Positions 35,087-43,589 of a stretch of 64,000 bases of DNA are shown here, piece by piece. Every line of letters starts with the position of its first letter. The first letter of the stretch is position 1. Origin of the DNA: GCA-002733465 sp039969155 (lineage in GTDB: Bacteria; Pseudomonadota; Gammaproteobacteria; Enterobacterales; Kangiellaceae); assembly GCA_039969155.1 (NCBI GenBank), contig JBDVOJ010000024.1, positions 1-64,000 of the forward strand, read 5' to 3'. The translations under genes were made by a program, and so were the position numbers. Below the pieces are notes generated by a model. It saw only the letters and a program-made list of their open reading frames with translations, made no database searches and had not been told where the DNA came from.

Positions 35087-35677
35087 GTGTCAGTTGTTAT
35101 TTCGATGTTGCTCTATTCATTTTCCATGTCCGCTTCACCCGGTCCGGTTAACTTAATCACACTATCAAGCGGCGTTAATAATGGATTTAGAGAAACCATG
35201 CCATTTGTGAGCGGGGCAACTATAGGCTTTGTTGTATTATTGCTTGGCATAGGCTTGGGTCTTTCAACTATTACAGACCTGTATCCAAATCTTCTCAATA
35301 CTTTCAAATATTTGGGCAGTGGATTTGTTGCCTACATGGGTTTGAGTTTATTTAGAAGCGGGGCAATGCTCGGCGCTGGGAAACAATCACAACCCACTTT
35401 TATGCAGGGGGCACTGCTACAGTGGCTAAACCCTAAGGCTTGGGTTGCCTGTTTGGCCGGTGTGTCTGCGTTTAACGCAAGTGAATCCATGCAGCAGCTG
35501 ATCTTGTTCTCCGGCACCTACTTTGTGATTTGTTATTTGTCCATTGCGCTTTGGGCTTTTTCTGGTCATCAAATACAAGGGCTACTAAAAAGACCCAGTT
35601 TTTATCAGATGTTTAATCGTTTGATGGGAAGTATTTTAATTCTCGTCGCATGTTGGTTATTAATATTTGATCAATAG
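35087..35677 (+). CDS. LysE/RhtB family exporter
   Basis: A 196-residue inner-membrane translocator with six hydrophobic segments. The family signature SASPGPVNLITLSSG stands at residues 14-28, and LQWLNPKAWVACLAG near 113 is the second conserved loop. Members export amino acids or related metabolites; the substrate is not predictable. The start is a GTG at 35087 with GAGG 8 bases upstream. It is divergent from the LysR gene at 34973 and ends 65 bp before the alpha/beta hydrolase gene on the same strand, so the four genes to 38212 could be one transcript. Confidence 0.92.
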   Translation: MSVVISMLLYSFSMSASPGPVNLITLSSGVNNGFRETMPFVSGATIGFVVLLLGIGLGLSTITDLYPNLLNTFKYLGSGFVAYMGLSLFRSGAMLGAGKQSQPTFMQGALLQWLNPKAWVACLAGVSAFNASESMQQLILFSGTYFVICYLSIALWAFSGHQIQGLLKRPSFYQMFNRLMGSILILVACWLLIFDQ

Positions 35678-35742
35678 ATTTGTCACACATTGCTGTTGGC
35701 CAGTTACTTAGTAATAGATTCCAACACAAAATAGGACAAATC

Positions 35743-36651
35743 ATGAAATTATCAGTAAACCAACCAATCTACCGCCGTCGTCAATTTGGCATTATCGGAA
35801 TGTTTTTAATATGGCTCGTTGGCTCTAGTAGCGCAACCGCTATGAATAGCTTTGTTAGCCAAGTCAGTGGGGACGGGCAACCGATCATTTTAATTCCAGG
35901 ACTAATGTCCAACGGCACTGTTTGGGATGAAATAAGCCAACAATTGTCGAAATCCAGTCAAGTGCATGTGATTTCGATTGCTGGTTTTGCGGGCACGCCG
36001 GCGATTAAAACCCAATCACTTGCTTCGGTAAAAGCTGACCTTATAAATTACATCGAAAAACATCAACTTAACAAACCGGTCATAATAGGGCACAGCTTAG
36101 GTGGCTTTATGGCGCTTTGGTTAGCATCGAGCCATCCTGAGACCATTGGCAATGTTATTTCCGTGGATGGATTACCTTTTATCGGTCCGATATTTACTCG
36201 TAGCAATAGCAGCACGGTCGAATCGTTAGCTTCGCAAGCGGATATGATCCAAGGGATGTATCACAAAATGTCTCAACAACAACTTGCAGCACAAACGAAG
36301 CAGGGCATTTATATACAAGCGACGTCAGCTGAAAATCAAGCAAGAATTATTCAAATGGCGGCTCAGTCCGATCCGGTCACTGTAGGTAATGCGATTCATG
36401 AATTACTCAGTACTGACATTAGAAAGGATATGGCAACGATCAACTCCAAGTCATTATTGATTGGCGCATCCGGCGCATTTACCACTAAAGAGCAACACCA
36501 ATCGGTTAAGTCCCTGTATCATGAGCAAATCAGCAATGCGGCTAATGTTGAGTTGATTATGAATACTAATGACAGACATTTTATTATGCTAGATAATCCA
36601 AATTGGTTAATTAGTCAGTTTCAATCATTTTTATCAGAGAACAACCAATGA
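35743..36651 (+). CDS. Exported alpha/beta hydrolase
   Basis: A 302-residue serine hydrolase with a signal peptide (RQFGIIGMFLIWLVGSSSATAM). The oxyanion strand is IILIPGLMSNGTVWDEI, the nucleophile elbow GHSLGG at about residue 126, and the His is probably in TNDRHFIM near the C-terminus. I use the ATG at 35743, with AGGA 7 bases before it. A TTG at 35680 extends the frame but places 21 residues ahead of the signal. Its stop overlaps the ATG of the sigma factor gene (ATGA), so the two are translationally coupled. Confidence 0.88.
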   Translation: MKLSVNQPIYRRRQFGIIGMFLIWLVGSSSATAMNSFVSQVSGDGQPIILIPGLMSNGTVWDEISQQLSKSSQVHVISIAGFAGTPAIKTQSLASVKADLINYIEKHQLNKPVIIGHSLGGFMALWLASSHPETIGNVISVDGLPFIGPIFTRSNSSTVESLASQADMIQGMYHKMSQQQLAAQTKQGIYIQATSAENQARIIQMAAQSDPVTVGNAIHELLSTDIRKDMATINSKSLLIGASGAFTTKEQHQSVKSLYHEQISNAANVELIMNTNDRHFIMLDNPNWLISQFQSFLSENNQ

Positions 36652-37826
36652 GCGCCACTGATTCCATCGACAACCATCTCGCTAACGAATTGACCTTGTC
36701 GATAACAAAGGATGTAGAAGCCGCCAAGTCGGGTGACTTGGAAGCTTTTGAGCGCTTAATTTGCAAGACTAGAAATACAGTAACCAGTATTGCTTTAGCG
36801 ATTGTTAAAGATTTTGATAATAGTGAAGAAGTCGCACAATTAGTCTTTATTGCTGCTTGGAATAATCTTAAATCTCTCAAAAATAATGCGAGTTTTTTAC
36901 CGTGGATACGACAAACTACTCGCTTTAAAGCGTTCAATTTTTTACGAGACAACAAAGTAGCTTCTAAGGTATCGGGAGAGCAGGCTGAAAAGCTCTTTTC
37001 AGAATTCTGTAATCATGAGTCAAATCACGAGGACAACTTAAACCAACAGCAAAATTCTGCCATCATTCAACAACTTTTAAGCGACTTGCCAGAACAAAGT
37101 CGAGAGATTATTTTACTTTATTATCGCGAAGAACAATCTAGCAAACAGGTCGCTCAATTACTTGAGATATCCGAAGTGAATGTCAGGAAAAAACTATCCC
37201 GAATTCGAGAGCAATTAAAATCTGAGTTAATGAGTAAGTTTGGCAGTCTCATTTTATCTACCGCTCCTGCGATTGGATTCTCGACGATAGTTCTTTCTGC
37301 AATCACTCATAGCACGCCAGTTGTAGCTGCAAGCATGACTGCTAGCGCTGCCACAGGAAAAACTTCCTTTTTTAGCAAGTTTTTAATTTTATTAGGTGGC
37401 TCATTGATTGGTGCGGCGGCGGCAATACTCGCTATATTTTGGAGCACGAAAAAACCACTCAGCAAAATGCAGAATAAAGATGATAAACAATTACTAATTA
37501 GGTTTAGAAATCAAACTATCGGTTGGGTTGCTTTTAGCGGCATACTTTTAACTTTGTGTTATGAATTAAGTAGTGGCTTTGTTGCGCCGTTAGTCGGTTA
37601 CTCAATTTTTGCCATTGGGCTGATTTGGCTTTCAAACCGCTCAACACAGTTAATACTCTCTAGCCTTTACTCCGATGAATACACCTCCCACAAAGGCTCG
37701 TCTGAAAGAACCAATTTTCTAAGACAACAAAGAGCAGGAAGATATGGCATTATTCTGGGTGTCGTATTGGGGTTGTCTGGCATGATTATCGGATTGATCA
37801 ATAGTGGTCGACTAGCGATTTTTTAA
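36648..37826 (+). CDS. ECF-type sigma factor with C-terminal membrane domain
   Basis: A 392-residue protein. Sigma region 2 spans about 30-100 (LEAFERLICKTRNTV ... NSEEVAQLVFIAAWNNL ... FLPWIRQTTRFKAFNFLR) and region 4 about 138-190 (LPEQSREIILLYYREEQSSKQVAQLLEISEVNVRKKLSRIREQL). Ordinary ECF factors end there, near 190 residues. Here about 200 more follow with roughly five hydrophobic segments, at about 200-222, 244-264, 292-308, 312-328 and 370-388. The factor is thus probably tethered to the membrane and may carry its own sensor or anti-sigma-like part. No separate anti-sigma gene is adjacent. The ATG overlaps the hydrolase stop (ATGA). Confidence 0.9.
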   Translation: MSATDSIDNHLANELTLSITKDVEAAKSGDLEAFERLICKTRNTVTSIALAIVKDFDNSEEVAQLVFIAAWNNLKSLKNNASFLPWIRQTTRFKAFNFLRDNKVASKVSGEQAEKLFSEFCNHESNHEDNLNQQQNSAIIQQLLSDLPEQSREIILLYYREEQSSKQVAQLLEISEVNVRKKLSRIREQLKSELMSKFGSLILSTAPAIGFSTIVLSAITHSTPVVAASMTASAATGKTSFFSKFLILLGGSLIGAAAAILAIFWSTKKPLSKMQNKDDKQLLIRFRNQTIGWVAFSGILLTLCYELSSGFVAPLVGYSIFAIGLIWLSNRSTQLILSSLYSDEYTSHKGSSERTNFLRQQRAGRYGIILGVVLGLSGMIIGLINSGRLAIF

Positions 37827-37837
37827 ATTAGGATAGT

Positions 37838-38212
37838 ATGACGATGAACAAGAAAATTAATTTAAATCAGTGCTTTGATAAATTTAGCGACACCTTTTCT
37901 CCAAAGATAGTCGGTAACGTCAATTCTCAGCATGTGTTAGTGGTCAAACTTGAAGGAGATAAAGTTCCTTGGCATACCCATGAAAATGAAGACGAAATGT
38001 TTTTAGTTGTTGACGGAGTGCTCGATATTTTCTTACGAGAGGAAACCATTACTCTAAATAGCGGTGAATTCTTTATCGTTCCCAAAGGGACAGAGCATCG
38101 AGTCGTACCGAGAGATCAGGTAAAACTTATCTTAATTGAGCCAGAGACAATTTCTCATACTGGTGATGTGGAGTCAGAAATTACTAAGTCTAGTTATGAA
38201 AGCCTTGTCTAA
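37838..38212 (+). CDS. Cupin-domain protein
   Basis: A 124-residue single cupin. Motif 1 is VPWHTHENEDEMFLVVDGVLDIFL, with two His and Glu metal ligands. Motif 2 is LNSGEFFIVPKGTEHRVV. This pattern is common in small cupins annotated as mannose-6-phosphate isomerase-like, but the reaction is unknown. It lies 11 bp after the sigma factor gene, so they are likely co-transcribed. Two ATG codons (37838 and 37844) share one AGGA; the true start could be either. Its 3' end runs into the remnant recombination site of the second cassette cluster. Confidence 0.87.
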   Translation: MTMNKKINLNQCFDKFSDTFSPKIVGNVNSQHVLVVKLEGDKVPWHTHENEDEMFLVVDGVLDIFLREETITLNSGEFFIVPKGTEHRVVPRDQVKLILIEPETISHTGDVESEITKSSYESLV

Positions 38213-38252
38213 TAGCATCTAGCATATTTGAGAGTTCATTCCTTTGTTAAGT
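38207..38252 (-). repeat. attC-like remnant a
   Basis: The minus strand begins CTTAACAAAGG, with the stop codon of the 38247 gene inside, and ends TGCTATTAGAC. AGGAATGAAC is shared with site b. The element overlaps the 3' end of the cupin gene on the plus strand. Confidence 0.5.
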
Positions 38253-38627
38253 TTGCTTTCGATTAATGAAGTGAATCACACTAGCAATAGTTAGTGCAAC
38301 GATTGCTACAATGTCTGCCCAAACTACTTTACGGACTGAATCATTATAGTCTCCGGCTGACCACGCTATGGCAATGAATGAGATAACACTTATGAATCCA
38401 GCTATTAAAGCTAAACTCTGCAACGCTGGCTTGAATGCTGCGTAGATTAAAAACGCCCCTAAAAGACCAAACAAAACCGCCCTATGTCGCATAAGTATTT
38501 CGATATTTGTTTCATTTATTGAAATACCGTACAAGATAGATAAGCGCTCTGGACCCAATACGCCAGAAAGAGGAAGTAGATGAATGATACCTACTATGAC
38601 CAACAAACCTGTTATAGTTTTGTCCAT
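38247..38627 (-). CDS. Cassette gene: four-helix membrane protein
   Basis: A 126-residue membrane protein with four predicted helices at about 5-22, 50-66, 70-90 and 103-121. The pattern GIIHLLPLSGVLGPERLSILYGI ... MRHRAVLFGLLGAFLIYAAF matches a widespread family of small membrane proteins, often wrongly named phosphopantetheine adenylyltransferase in databases. Its true role is unknown. The stop TAA lies in the CTTAAC core of the attC-like remnant, as in genuine cassettes. Confidence 0.8.
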   Translation of the reverse strand: MDKTITGLLVIVGIIHLLPLSGVLGPERLSILYGISINETNIEILMRHRAVLFGLLGAFLIYAAFKPALQSLALIAGFISVISFIAIAWSAGDYNDSVRKVVWADIVAIVALTIASVIHFINRKQT

Positions 38628-38646
38628 GATTTTAGTTCCTCATTAA

Positions 38647-38696
38647 GTCTAACGCTACATAGTGGCGTTCTATGTTCGCGTTCATTCCAATAACTG
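38647..38696 (-). repeat. attC-like site b
   Basis: The minus strand ends AGCGTTAGAC, a good attC core. ACATAG and CTATGT pair around AACGCCA. The first core is decayed (AGTTATTGGAATGAAC), but the GGAATGAAC part is shared with site a. Confidence 0.6.
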
Positions 38697-38707
38697 CTTT
38701 CAAATCC

Positions 38708-39040
38708 TCAACTCAAATACCCCGTTTTTTTCCAATTAATAATAATTAAACCAAGAGGGAAAGATAGAATGGGAATAAAAAACTGGAATAGCGATATTAA
38801 TACTCCCCCATTATGACCAAGCTCCTGAACAAAACCTAAACCAGTGTAAAAATCGATCACAATCGACAGTAATCCGAAGCCAGCTATTAACGCTGCTAAT
38901 AAAGTACTAATACCGTATAAAGTAAATGCTTGCCACTTTACCAGCTTTTTAACTTTATACCACTTCTTAGAATAAACGACTGCGATACAACAGAATCCAA
39001 TATTGATCACCAAACTTGTAAAAAATGCTGCATCTTCCAT
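38708..39040 (-). CDS. Cassette gene: hypothetical membrane protein
   Basis: A 110-residue membrane protein with three hydrophobic segments, at about 6-24, 37-62 and 78-102. A basic stretch (SKKWYKVKKLVKW) between the first two suggests a cytoplasmic loop. I recognise no family. attC-like sites lie on both sides (b downstream, c upstream), which defines it as a cassette. No functional prediction is justified. Confidence 0.68.
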   Translation of the reverse strand: MEDAAFFTSLVINIGFCCIAVVYSKKWYKVKKLVKWQAFTLYGISTLLAALIAGFGLLSIVIDFYTGLGFVQELGHNGGVLISLFQFFIPILSFPLGLIIINWKKTGYLS

Positions 39041-39058
39041 GTGGTCCTTCTTTAAGTA

Positions 39059-39122
39059 GCGCTAAGCGTTTTCAAAATTGAAACGCAGTGTAAATTTTTG
39101 ATAACACGCGTATTGTTACGAG
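39059..39122 (-). repeat. attC-like site c
   Basis: The minus strand begins TCGTAACAATACGCG and ends AACGCTTAGCGC. The inner part TCAAAA ... TTTTGA forms a stem. The final core differs from GCGTTAGC by a changed base and a shift, so it may be inactive. Confidence 0.6.
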
Positions 39123-39127
39123 AATAT

Positions 39128-39604
39128 TTACCAAAATTTCCACCAAGGCTTATTCGACGAGTTATTTGCAAAAACCATATTATGAATTGATTCTTCTACA
39201 ATTGCTCGACTTGAGTCTTTTTCTGTTGAAGCCTCAAATGTTATATAAATCAAATTGGAGGGGCCCGCAATAGAATATTCGCTAAACACGGTATCTCCAT
39301 CAACGGATTTTAAGTGAAGCGATACCATATCAGAACCGTTTTTCAAGACTTCATTTTTAAGCTTTTCTACAATTTCTAAATTTGGATCTTTGATGGCACT
39401 TTGCATAGTTTCTTCTGCATTATGTATTAGCGCGTCTTTAACATTCTGTAATTGTTCTTTCTTGCCATTTCCATGAATTAAAATCGACTGCAATATAACA
39501 ACTTCACCTGACGGGCCGTTTAAACTTGCTCCTCTTTTGGAGTAGCCATGAATCCAAGAATTTGGGAACTCAATAGAGAATGAATTAGTTTCTATTGCTG
39601 GCAT
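39128..39604 (-). CDS. Cassette gene: hypothetical protein (PsbP/DUF1795-like impression)
   Basis: A 158-residue protein if it starts at the ATG at 39604, which has AGGAG five bases before it. A TTG at 39688 would add 28 hydrophobic residues that could act as an export signal, so the start is undecided. The sequence FSIEFPNSWIHGYSKRGASLNGPSGEVVILQSI, later VSLHLKSVDGDTVFSEYSI and a long helix near residues 130-145 resemble the PsbP-like/DUF1795 fold. This is only an impression. It sits upstream of attC-like site c. The TTG version would make it an exported protein. Confidence 0.6.
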   Translation of the reverse strand: MPAIETNSFSIEFPNSWIHGYSKRGASLNGPSGEVVILQSILIHGNGKKEQLQNVKDALIHNAEETMQSAIKDPNLEIVEKLKNEVLKNGSDMVSLHLKSVDGDTVFSEYSIAGPSNLIYITFEASTEKDSSRAIVEESIHNMVFANNSSNKPWWKFW

Positions 39605-39976
39605 AAATGCTCCTAAGCCAATTAATGTGCACGGTGCGCAGTATGCGATCCATGCAACAATGATTTGAATTAAAGCCACGTTATCCAAATTTTACAATTA
39701 AAACAAGACCTTCCGAAGGGACTACCATTTAAAGTTAGAACAAGCTCAAGAAGTTGTACGATTCTAATGGGCAACCTATGCAGCAGTATGATTGAATTTG
39801 TTTCTATTAAATCAATAAGTTATGCATTATTGACTTATGTTAATGCGCATCGTACGCAATAATTGAGGTAATTAGTTATCTTAAGGATGGCTAAACGGAT
39901 ATTAGATGAGTCGGGGAACTCCCTAAGTTAGAAGGGAAAGTACTCATCAGTAGAATCTTAAAATTATTTCAGCTGA
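39605..39976. other. 372-bp stretch without a clear gene
   Basis: The right part of the stretch shows nothing beyond AT-rich sequence. The left 84 bp could be the N-terminal extension of the 39128 gene. I find no attC core here, so it probably marks the old edge of the second cassette cluster. Confidence 0.5.
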
Positions 39977-40192
39977 CTACTGCCAGCCTATTTTCCAATT
40001 TTGCGGCTGTTTCAAATCTCTCCAATTAATTGAATATTCAGCACAATTAATAACGGCTTCCAATACGCACTCAATGACATTTTGCTGCTCATCAAATTCT
40101 AACTTTGTCACAGTAAAATGTTTTTCTTTGTTGACTACTTCCACTTTAGTCCATTTGCTATTTAGCAATGATTTTGGATGAACACGATTCAT
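39977..40192 (-). CDS. TIGR02450 family Trp-rich small protein
   Basis: A 71-residue protein. HPKSLLNSKWTKV, NKEKHFTVTKLEFD, an Ala/Glu-rich middle (VLEAVINC) and the end NWRDLKQPQNWKIGWQ match the small tryptophan-rich family TIGR02450 along its whole length. The function is unknown. I chose the ATG at 40192, after AAGGAT; the frame opens further at 40264 but that adds residues overlapping the upstream CIA30 gene. It is 34 bp downstream of the CIA30 gene on the same strand, and the two are probably co-transcribed. Confidence 0.87.
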   Translation of the reverse strand: MNRVHPKSLLNSKWTKVEVVNKEKHFTVTKLEFDEQQNVIECVLEAVINCAEYSINWRDLKQPQNWKIGWQ

Positions 40193-40226
40193 ACTAATAT
40201 CCTTATGCCGCAAAATTAGAAAAAGG

Positions 40227-40832
40227 CTACTTAGAAAAAACGATTTGATTAACCTGTAAAGCAAATTCGCCTGGTTGCTTCTTAGTCATAAGAAAGCCGA
40301 CTTCTCGAATTTCTGTTTCAGTTAACTTTGGCGCGTTTGAAATTAATCTACCTCGAAAAGTCGCTTCAAAATCGTCAAGCTGAAATTCGATTGTCTGGTT
40401 CTCACCTGGAAGCGTTTTAAATTCATGTTTGTAAGCTACGCGATAGCCCTGAATATTACTGGCGGTTCGAATCTGGTAGGTTTGTCCGTCACCAACGATG
40501 TCGATGGTCACTTTCTTAAATGCCGAGTTAAAGTTACTTAATGGTCGGTAGACCGAGCTAAATCCACCATTATTATCGAGTGAAATTTCACCACTAAACT
40601 TGGCACTATCCTTATCAGCTTGAAATGAACTAACTGAACGGCCGCCCATCACGCCATCGTTAACAATAAACCAGCGCTTTGGTTCGTTAATTTGGCTAAG
40701 GTCTATTACTAGGTTTTGATTCAAGTTGTATTCCAGTCTCTCACTGTGGGCTAAATTGCCTAAAAAGGCCATTAACAAAAAACCTCCGAATAGAAGCTTA
40801 AATTGAAACCGAATATCGATTGTCCTTGTCAT
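40227..40832 (-). CDS. CIA30 family protein, exported
   Basis: A 201-residue protein with a signal peptide (FQFKLLFGGFLLMAFLGNLAHS). The mature part matches the CIA30 (complex I intermediate-associated protein 30) jelly-roll: RWFIVNDGVMGGRSVSSF, ISLDNNGGFSSVYRP, YQIRTASNIQGYRVAYKHEF and VGFLMTKKQPGEFALQV. In bacteria this fold is probably a carbohydrate- or ligand-binding domain rather than a complex I factor. I use the ATG at 40832; a TTG three codons upstream is possible. It is followed by the TIGR02450 gene. Confidence 0.9.
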   Translation of the reverse strand: MTRTIDIRFQFKLLFGGFLLMAFLGNLAHSERLEYNLNQNLVIDLSQINEPKRWFIVNDGVMGGRSVSSFQADKDSAKFSGEISLDNNGGFSSVYRPLSNFNSAFKKVTIDIVGDGQTYQIRTASNIQGYRVAYKHEFKTLPGENQTIEFQLDDFEATFRGRLISNAPKLTETEIREVGFLMTKKQPGEFALQVNQIVFSK

Positions 40833-41020
40833 TGATTTCAATCTAACACCTCATATTTAATTCAAACATTAAGTTATTTGTACGCGGCTAAGCTGCTTTT
40901 AGATCGAAAGGCTACTTGCTTGTCAAAAGCTCAATTGGGCTTAAAAGTAAACAGAATTAGCACTTGCAAACTGGTACGACCACATGTATTTTATTAGTAA
41001 AATCGTAACGAGCTAACTCT

Positions 41021-41884
41021 ATGAAGGATATTAACCCACAGCAAGTGAGCATTAACTGCGATGATGGGGTAACCCTATATGGCACGATCTATACCCCATT
41101 AAATGAGCTAAAAGCGGCCGTTTTAGTTGGGCCTGCTACCGGAATTAAGCGGCAATTCTATTCAAACTTTGCCCAGTTTCTATGCCGACAAGGGTTTGCT
41201 GTAATGACCTTTGATAATCGTGGTATTGGTCAGTCCCTGCAAGGTTCAGTCAAACACAATACTGCAAGCATTGTTTGTTGGGGTGAAAAAGACCTGCCTG
41301 CAGCATTAGAGTTTTTAAAGGAAACATTTCCAACCTCTCAATATCATTTAGTTGGTCATAGCGCAGGAGGCCAGTTAATCGGTTTAATGCCAAATGCTCG
41401 TGACTTCACGTCTTTTTTTAATATTGCTTGCTCGTCTGGCAGTTTAAGAAATATGAAATTTCCGTTTTGGTTTCAAGCGCATTTCTTTATGAATCTTTTT
41501 ATTCCGCTCAGCAACTTGATATTTGGACACACTAGAAGTGAACTAGTAGGCATGGGTGAACCTCTTCCAAAACGAGTGGCTCAACAATGGCGAAAGTGGT
41601 GCAATGGTAGAGGCTATGTTAAAACAGAATTCGGTAAAGCGATCAAAACGCATTTTTATGAAGAAATAGACATTCCTTCAATGTGGGTTAATGCAGTTGA
41701 TGATCCCATTGCCAATGACAAAAATGTTAGTGATATGATCTCTGTTTATTCAAACACCCGTTATGAAACACTGACTCTCGACCCTAAGGAAAATGGACTA
41801 AAAGAAATCGGACATATGAAATTTTTCAGTAAACAATCGCAAGCCCTATGGCAGCATGTTATCGATTGGTTGGAAAAATTTTAA
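41021..41884 (+). CDS. Alpha/beta hydrolase (serine aminopeptidase-like)
   Basis: A cytoplasmic 287-residue alpha/beta hydrolase. LVGPATGIKRQFY marks the oxyanion region, FDNRGIGQS the strand after it and GHSAGGQ the nucleophile elbow (Ser114). The acid is probably in NAVDDPIA and the His in EIGHMKFF. It resembles the YheT/YqiA-like and Hydrolase_4 groups that act on acyl esters. No signal peptide is visible. It stands alone: the divergent CIA30 gene is 188 bp upstream and the next gene starts 136 bp downstream. Confidence 0.9.
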   Translation: MKDINPQQVSINCDDGVTLYGTIYTPLNELKAAVLVGPATGIKRQFYSNFAQFLCRQGFAVMTFDNRGIGQSLQGSVKHNTASIVCWGEKDLPAALEFLKETFPTSQYHLVGHSAGGQLIGLMPNARDFTSFFNIACSSGSLRNMKFPFWFQAHFFMNLFIPLSNLIFGHTRSELVGMGEPLPKRVAQQWRKWCNGRGYVKTEFGKAIKTHFYEEIDIPSMWVNAVDDPIANDKNVSDMISVYSNTRYETLTLDPKENGLKEIGHMKFFSKQSQALWQHVIDWLEKF

Positions 41885-42020
41885 TTAGCTCAAAAAAGTC
41901 TTCGCAGGGTAATAGTGACTAGCAATCCATTAAGATGATGATAAACCGGTGAATCAGCTGATCTCAATCGGCTATTTACACGTATAAATAATACGTTTCA
42001 TTTAAATCTTAACTATTAAA

Positions 42021-42665
42021 TTGCTACATTTAGATCACAATAATTTTGACCAAATGTCATCTCGATACAAAGCCAGGCTGATCAACAGTCTTTCTGGCTT
42101 TAAAAGTACCAATCTTATTGGCACGATCGATGGTGAAGGACAAACCAATCTAGCTATTTTTAGCTCTGTGGTTCATTTAGGAGCTGCTCCCGCATTGGTT
42201 GGTTTTGTAATGCGACCGAATACGGTAGAACGGCATACATTCGATAATATTCAACAAACAAAACAATATACCATCAATCAAGTTAGCCAAGAGTTTTATA
42301 AGGCGGCACATCAAACCTCAGCAAAATATTCTAAAAATCAATGTGAGTTTCAACACACAGGACTAACGAAGTTTTTTCATGAGAATATCGACGCTCCATT
42401 CGTAAAAGAAAGTCGGTTGAAATACGCAGTTTCACTAAGAGATGTTTTACCTATTGCCATTAACAATACTCAATTGGTCATAGGTGAGATCACCGACTTA
42501 TTGTGTGAAAAGTCTGCTATTGGAGAGGATGGTTACATAGACATTGAATCACTTGGTACTGTCGCCAATTCAGGACTTGATAGTTATCACCTCACGCAAC
42601 GATTGTCACAATTAAGCTATGCGGTACCCAATAAGCAGATTAGAGCAATTGAGGAGCCAGATTGA
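42021..42665 (+). CDS. Flavin reductase family protein (FMN-binding)
   Basis: A 214-residue protein of the flavin reductase-like split-barrel family. The FMN-binding pattern SGFKSTNLIGTIDGEGQTNLAIFSSVVHLGAAPALVGFVMRP at residues about 29-70 matches the subgroup found widely in Bacteroidetes and marine gammaproteobacteria. It may reduce or bind free flavin for partner enzymes. The start is a TTG at 42021: no ATG lies upstream in frame, and the next ATG (42054) would remove part of the conserved N-terminus. Two small genes follow closely on the same strand (DUF3429, DCC). Confidence 0.86.
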   Translation: MLHLDHNNFDQMSSRYKARLINSLSGFKSTNLIGTIDGEGQTNLAIFSSVVHLGAAPALVGFVMRPNTVERHTFDNIQQTKQYTINQVSQEFYKAAHQTSAKYSKNQCEFQHTGLTKFFHENIDAPFVKESRLKYAVSLRDVLPIAINNTQLVIGEITDLLCEKSAIGEDGYIDIESLGTVANSGLDSYHLTQRLSQLSYAVPNKQIRAIEEPD

Positions 42666-42716
42666 GATTAATATGGGTAACAATACTATTGTTTATCTAA
42701 GCGTAAGAGTGCTGCT

Positions 42717-43133
42717 ATGAAGACCTGGCAGTGGCTTGGCTATTTAGGATTGCTCCCTTTCATTTTGAGTTTGGCAGCAAGTTTATTTATTCAAGATTGG
42801 CACGACAAAGCGGTGCAAATCTTTATTTTTTATAGCGCGATTATTCTCAGTTTTTTAGCAGGTTCGCTGTGGCGAGTTAAAGCTGTAGGTAACAATTATA
42901 AACATCTAGCCGTCAGCAACCTGTTCAGCTTAATCGCCTTCACAGCGCTCTTAATGCCGACATTGATTTCCTTAATGGTTTTGGCGGTCGGTTTTCTATC
43001 ATTGTTTTATTATGAGAGTTTTATGAATAGGAACAATGACAAGAAAGCTGCTTACTTAAAGATGCGCTTTAACTTAACAAGCCTAGTGGTGTTGCTACAC
43101 GCAACGGCTTTATACTTTTGGACAACATTATGA
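42717..43133 (+). CDS. DUF3429 family membrane protein
   Basis: A 138-residue protein with four transmembrane segments, at about 7-25, 33-51, 62-84 and 115-134. The start TWQWLGYLGLLPFILSL and the middle FYSAIILSFLAGSLWR match DUF3429, which is common near photolyase and DCC genes in proteobacteria and has no known function. Its stop overlaps the ATG of the next gene in an ATGA. It is 51 bp after the flavin reductase-like gene. Confidence 0.88.
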   Translation: MKTWQWLGYLGLLPFILSLAASLFIQDWHDKAVQIFIFYSAIILSFLAGSLWRVKAVGNNYKHLAVSNLFSLIAFTALLMPTLISLMVLAVGFLSLFYYESFMNRNNDKKAAYLKMRFNLTSLVVLLHATALYFWTTL

Positions 43134-43585
43134 AACCTAAACTCAAAGAGTCAAACACAAAAATGTTAACCATTTTTTATGATGGCAAATGCCCACTTTG
43201 TAGTGCTGAAATGCGTAGTTTAAAAAAACACGATAAAGAAAATCAGATCGCGCTATTTGACTTGCACCATCCCGAATTGAAACAGCGATACCCGGACCTT
43301 AACTTTTCTAAGGCAATGAAAATACTGCATGGCTATTATCAGGGGCAAGTATTACTGGGGCTTGAAGTGACTCATCGTGCTTGGACACTAGTTGGCAAAG
43401 GCTTTTGGGTGGCACCTTTGAATTGGCCGATATTAAAAACCATCAGTCATTGGTTTTACCTGCTAATTGCCAAACATCGCCACCCGATATCCACTATGCT
43501 AGCCAAGGCTTTGAAAATCGAAGCTTCCAATTGCGAGGGGAAGTCTTGTACACACAAAGAACCAAACTATCAGGCTGAGAATTGA
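43130..43585 (+). CDS. DCC family (DUF393) thiol-disulfide oxidoreductase-like protein
   Basis: A 151-residue protein of the DCC family. LTIFYDGKCPLCSAEM holds the CPLC dicysteine motif at residues about 21-24, followed by the thioredoxin-like strand pattern and MKILHGYYQGQVLLGLEV. The family is thought to act in thiol redox reactions, but substrates are unknown. I start it at the ATG of the ATGA overlap (43130), not the TTG at 43118. A hydrophobic patch near 105-115 (FYLLIAKHRHP) may touch the membrane. Likely co-transcribed with DUF3429. Confidence 0.88.
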   Translation: MKPKLKESNTKMLTIFYDGKCPLCSAEMRSLKKHDKENQIALFDLHHPELKQRYPDLNFSKAMKILHGYYQGQVLLGLEVTHRAWTLVGKGFWVAPLNWPILKTISHWFYLLIAKHRHPISTMLAKALKIEASNCEGKSCTHKEPNYQAEN

Positions 43586-43589
43586 TAGT

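Larger units (their letters stand above)
38207..39604 (-). mobile_element. Second, degenerate integron cassette cluster
   Basis: Three small minus-strand genes (38247, 38708, 39128) are separated by attC-like elements that end (A)GCGTTAGAC or a decayed form and begin near a TAAC core. The orientation is the same as in the first array 8 kb away. There is no integrase gene. The upstream limit is unclear because I find no attC core before the third gene. Confidence 0.6.
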
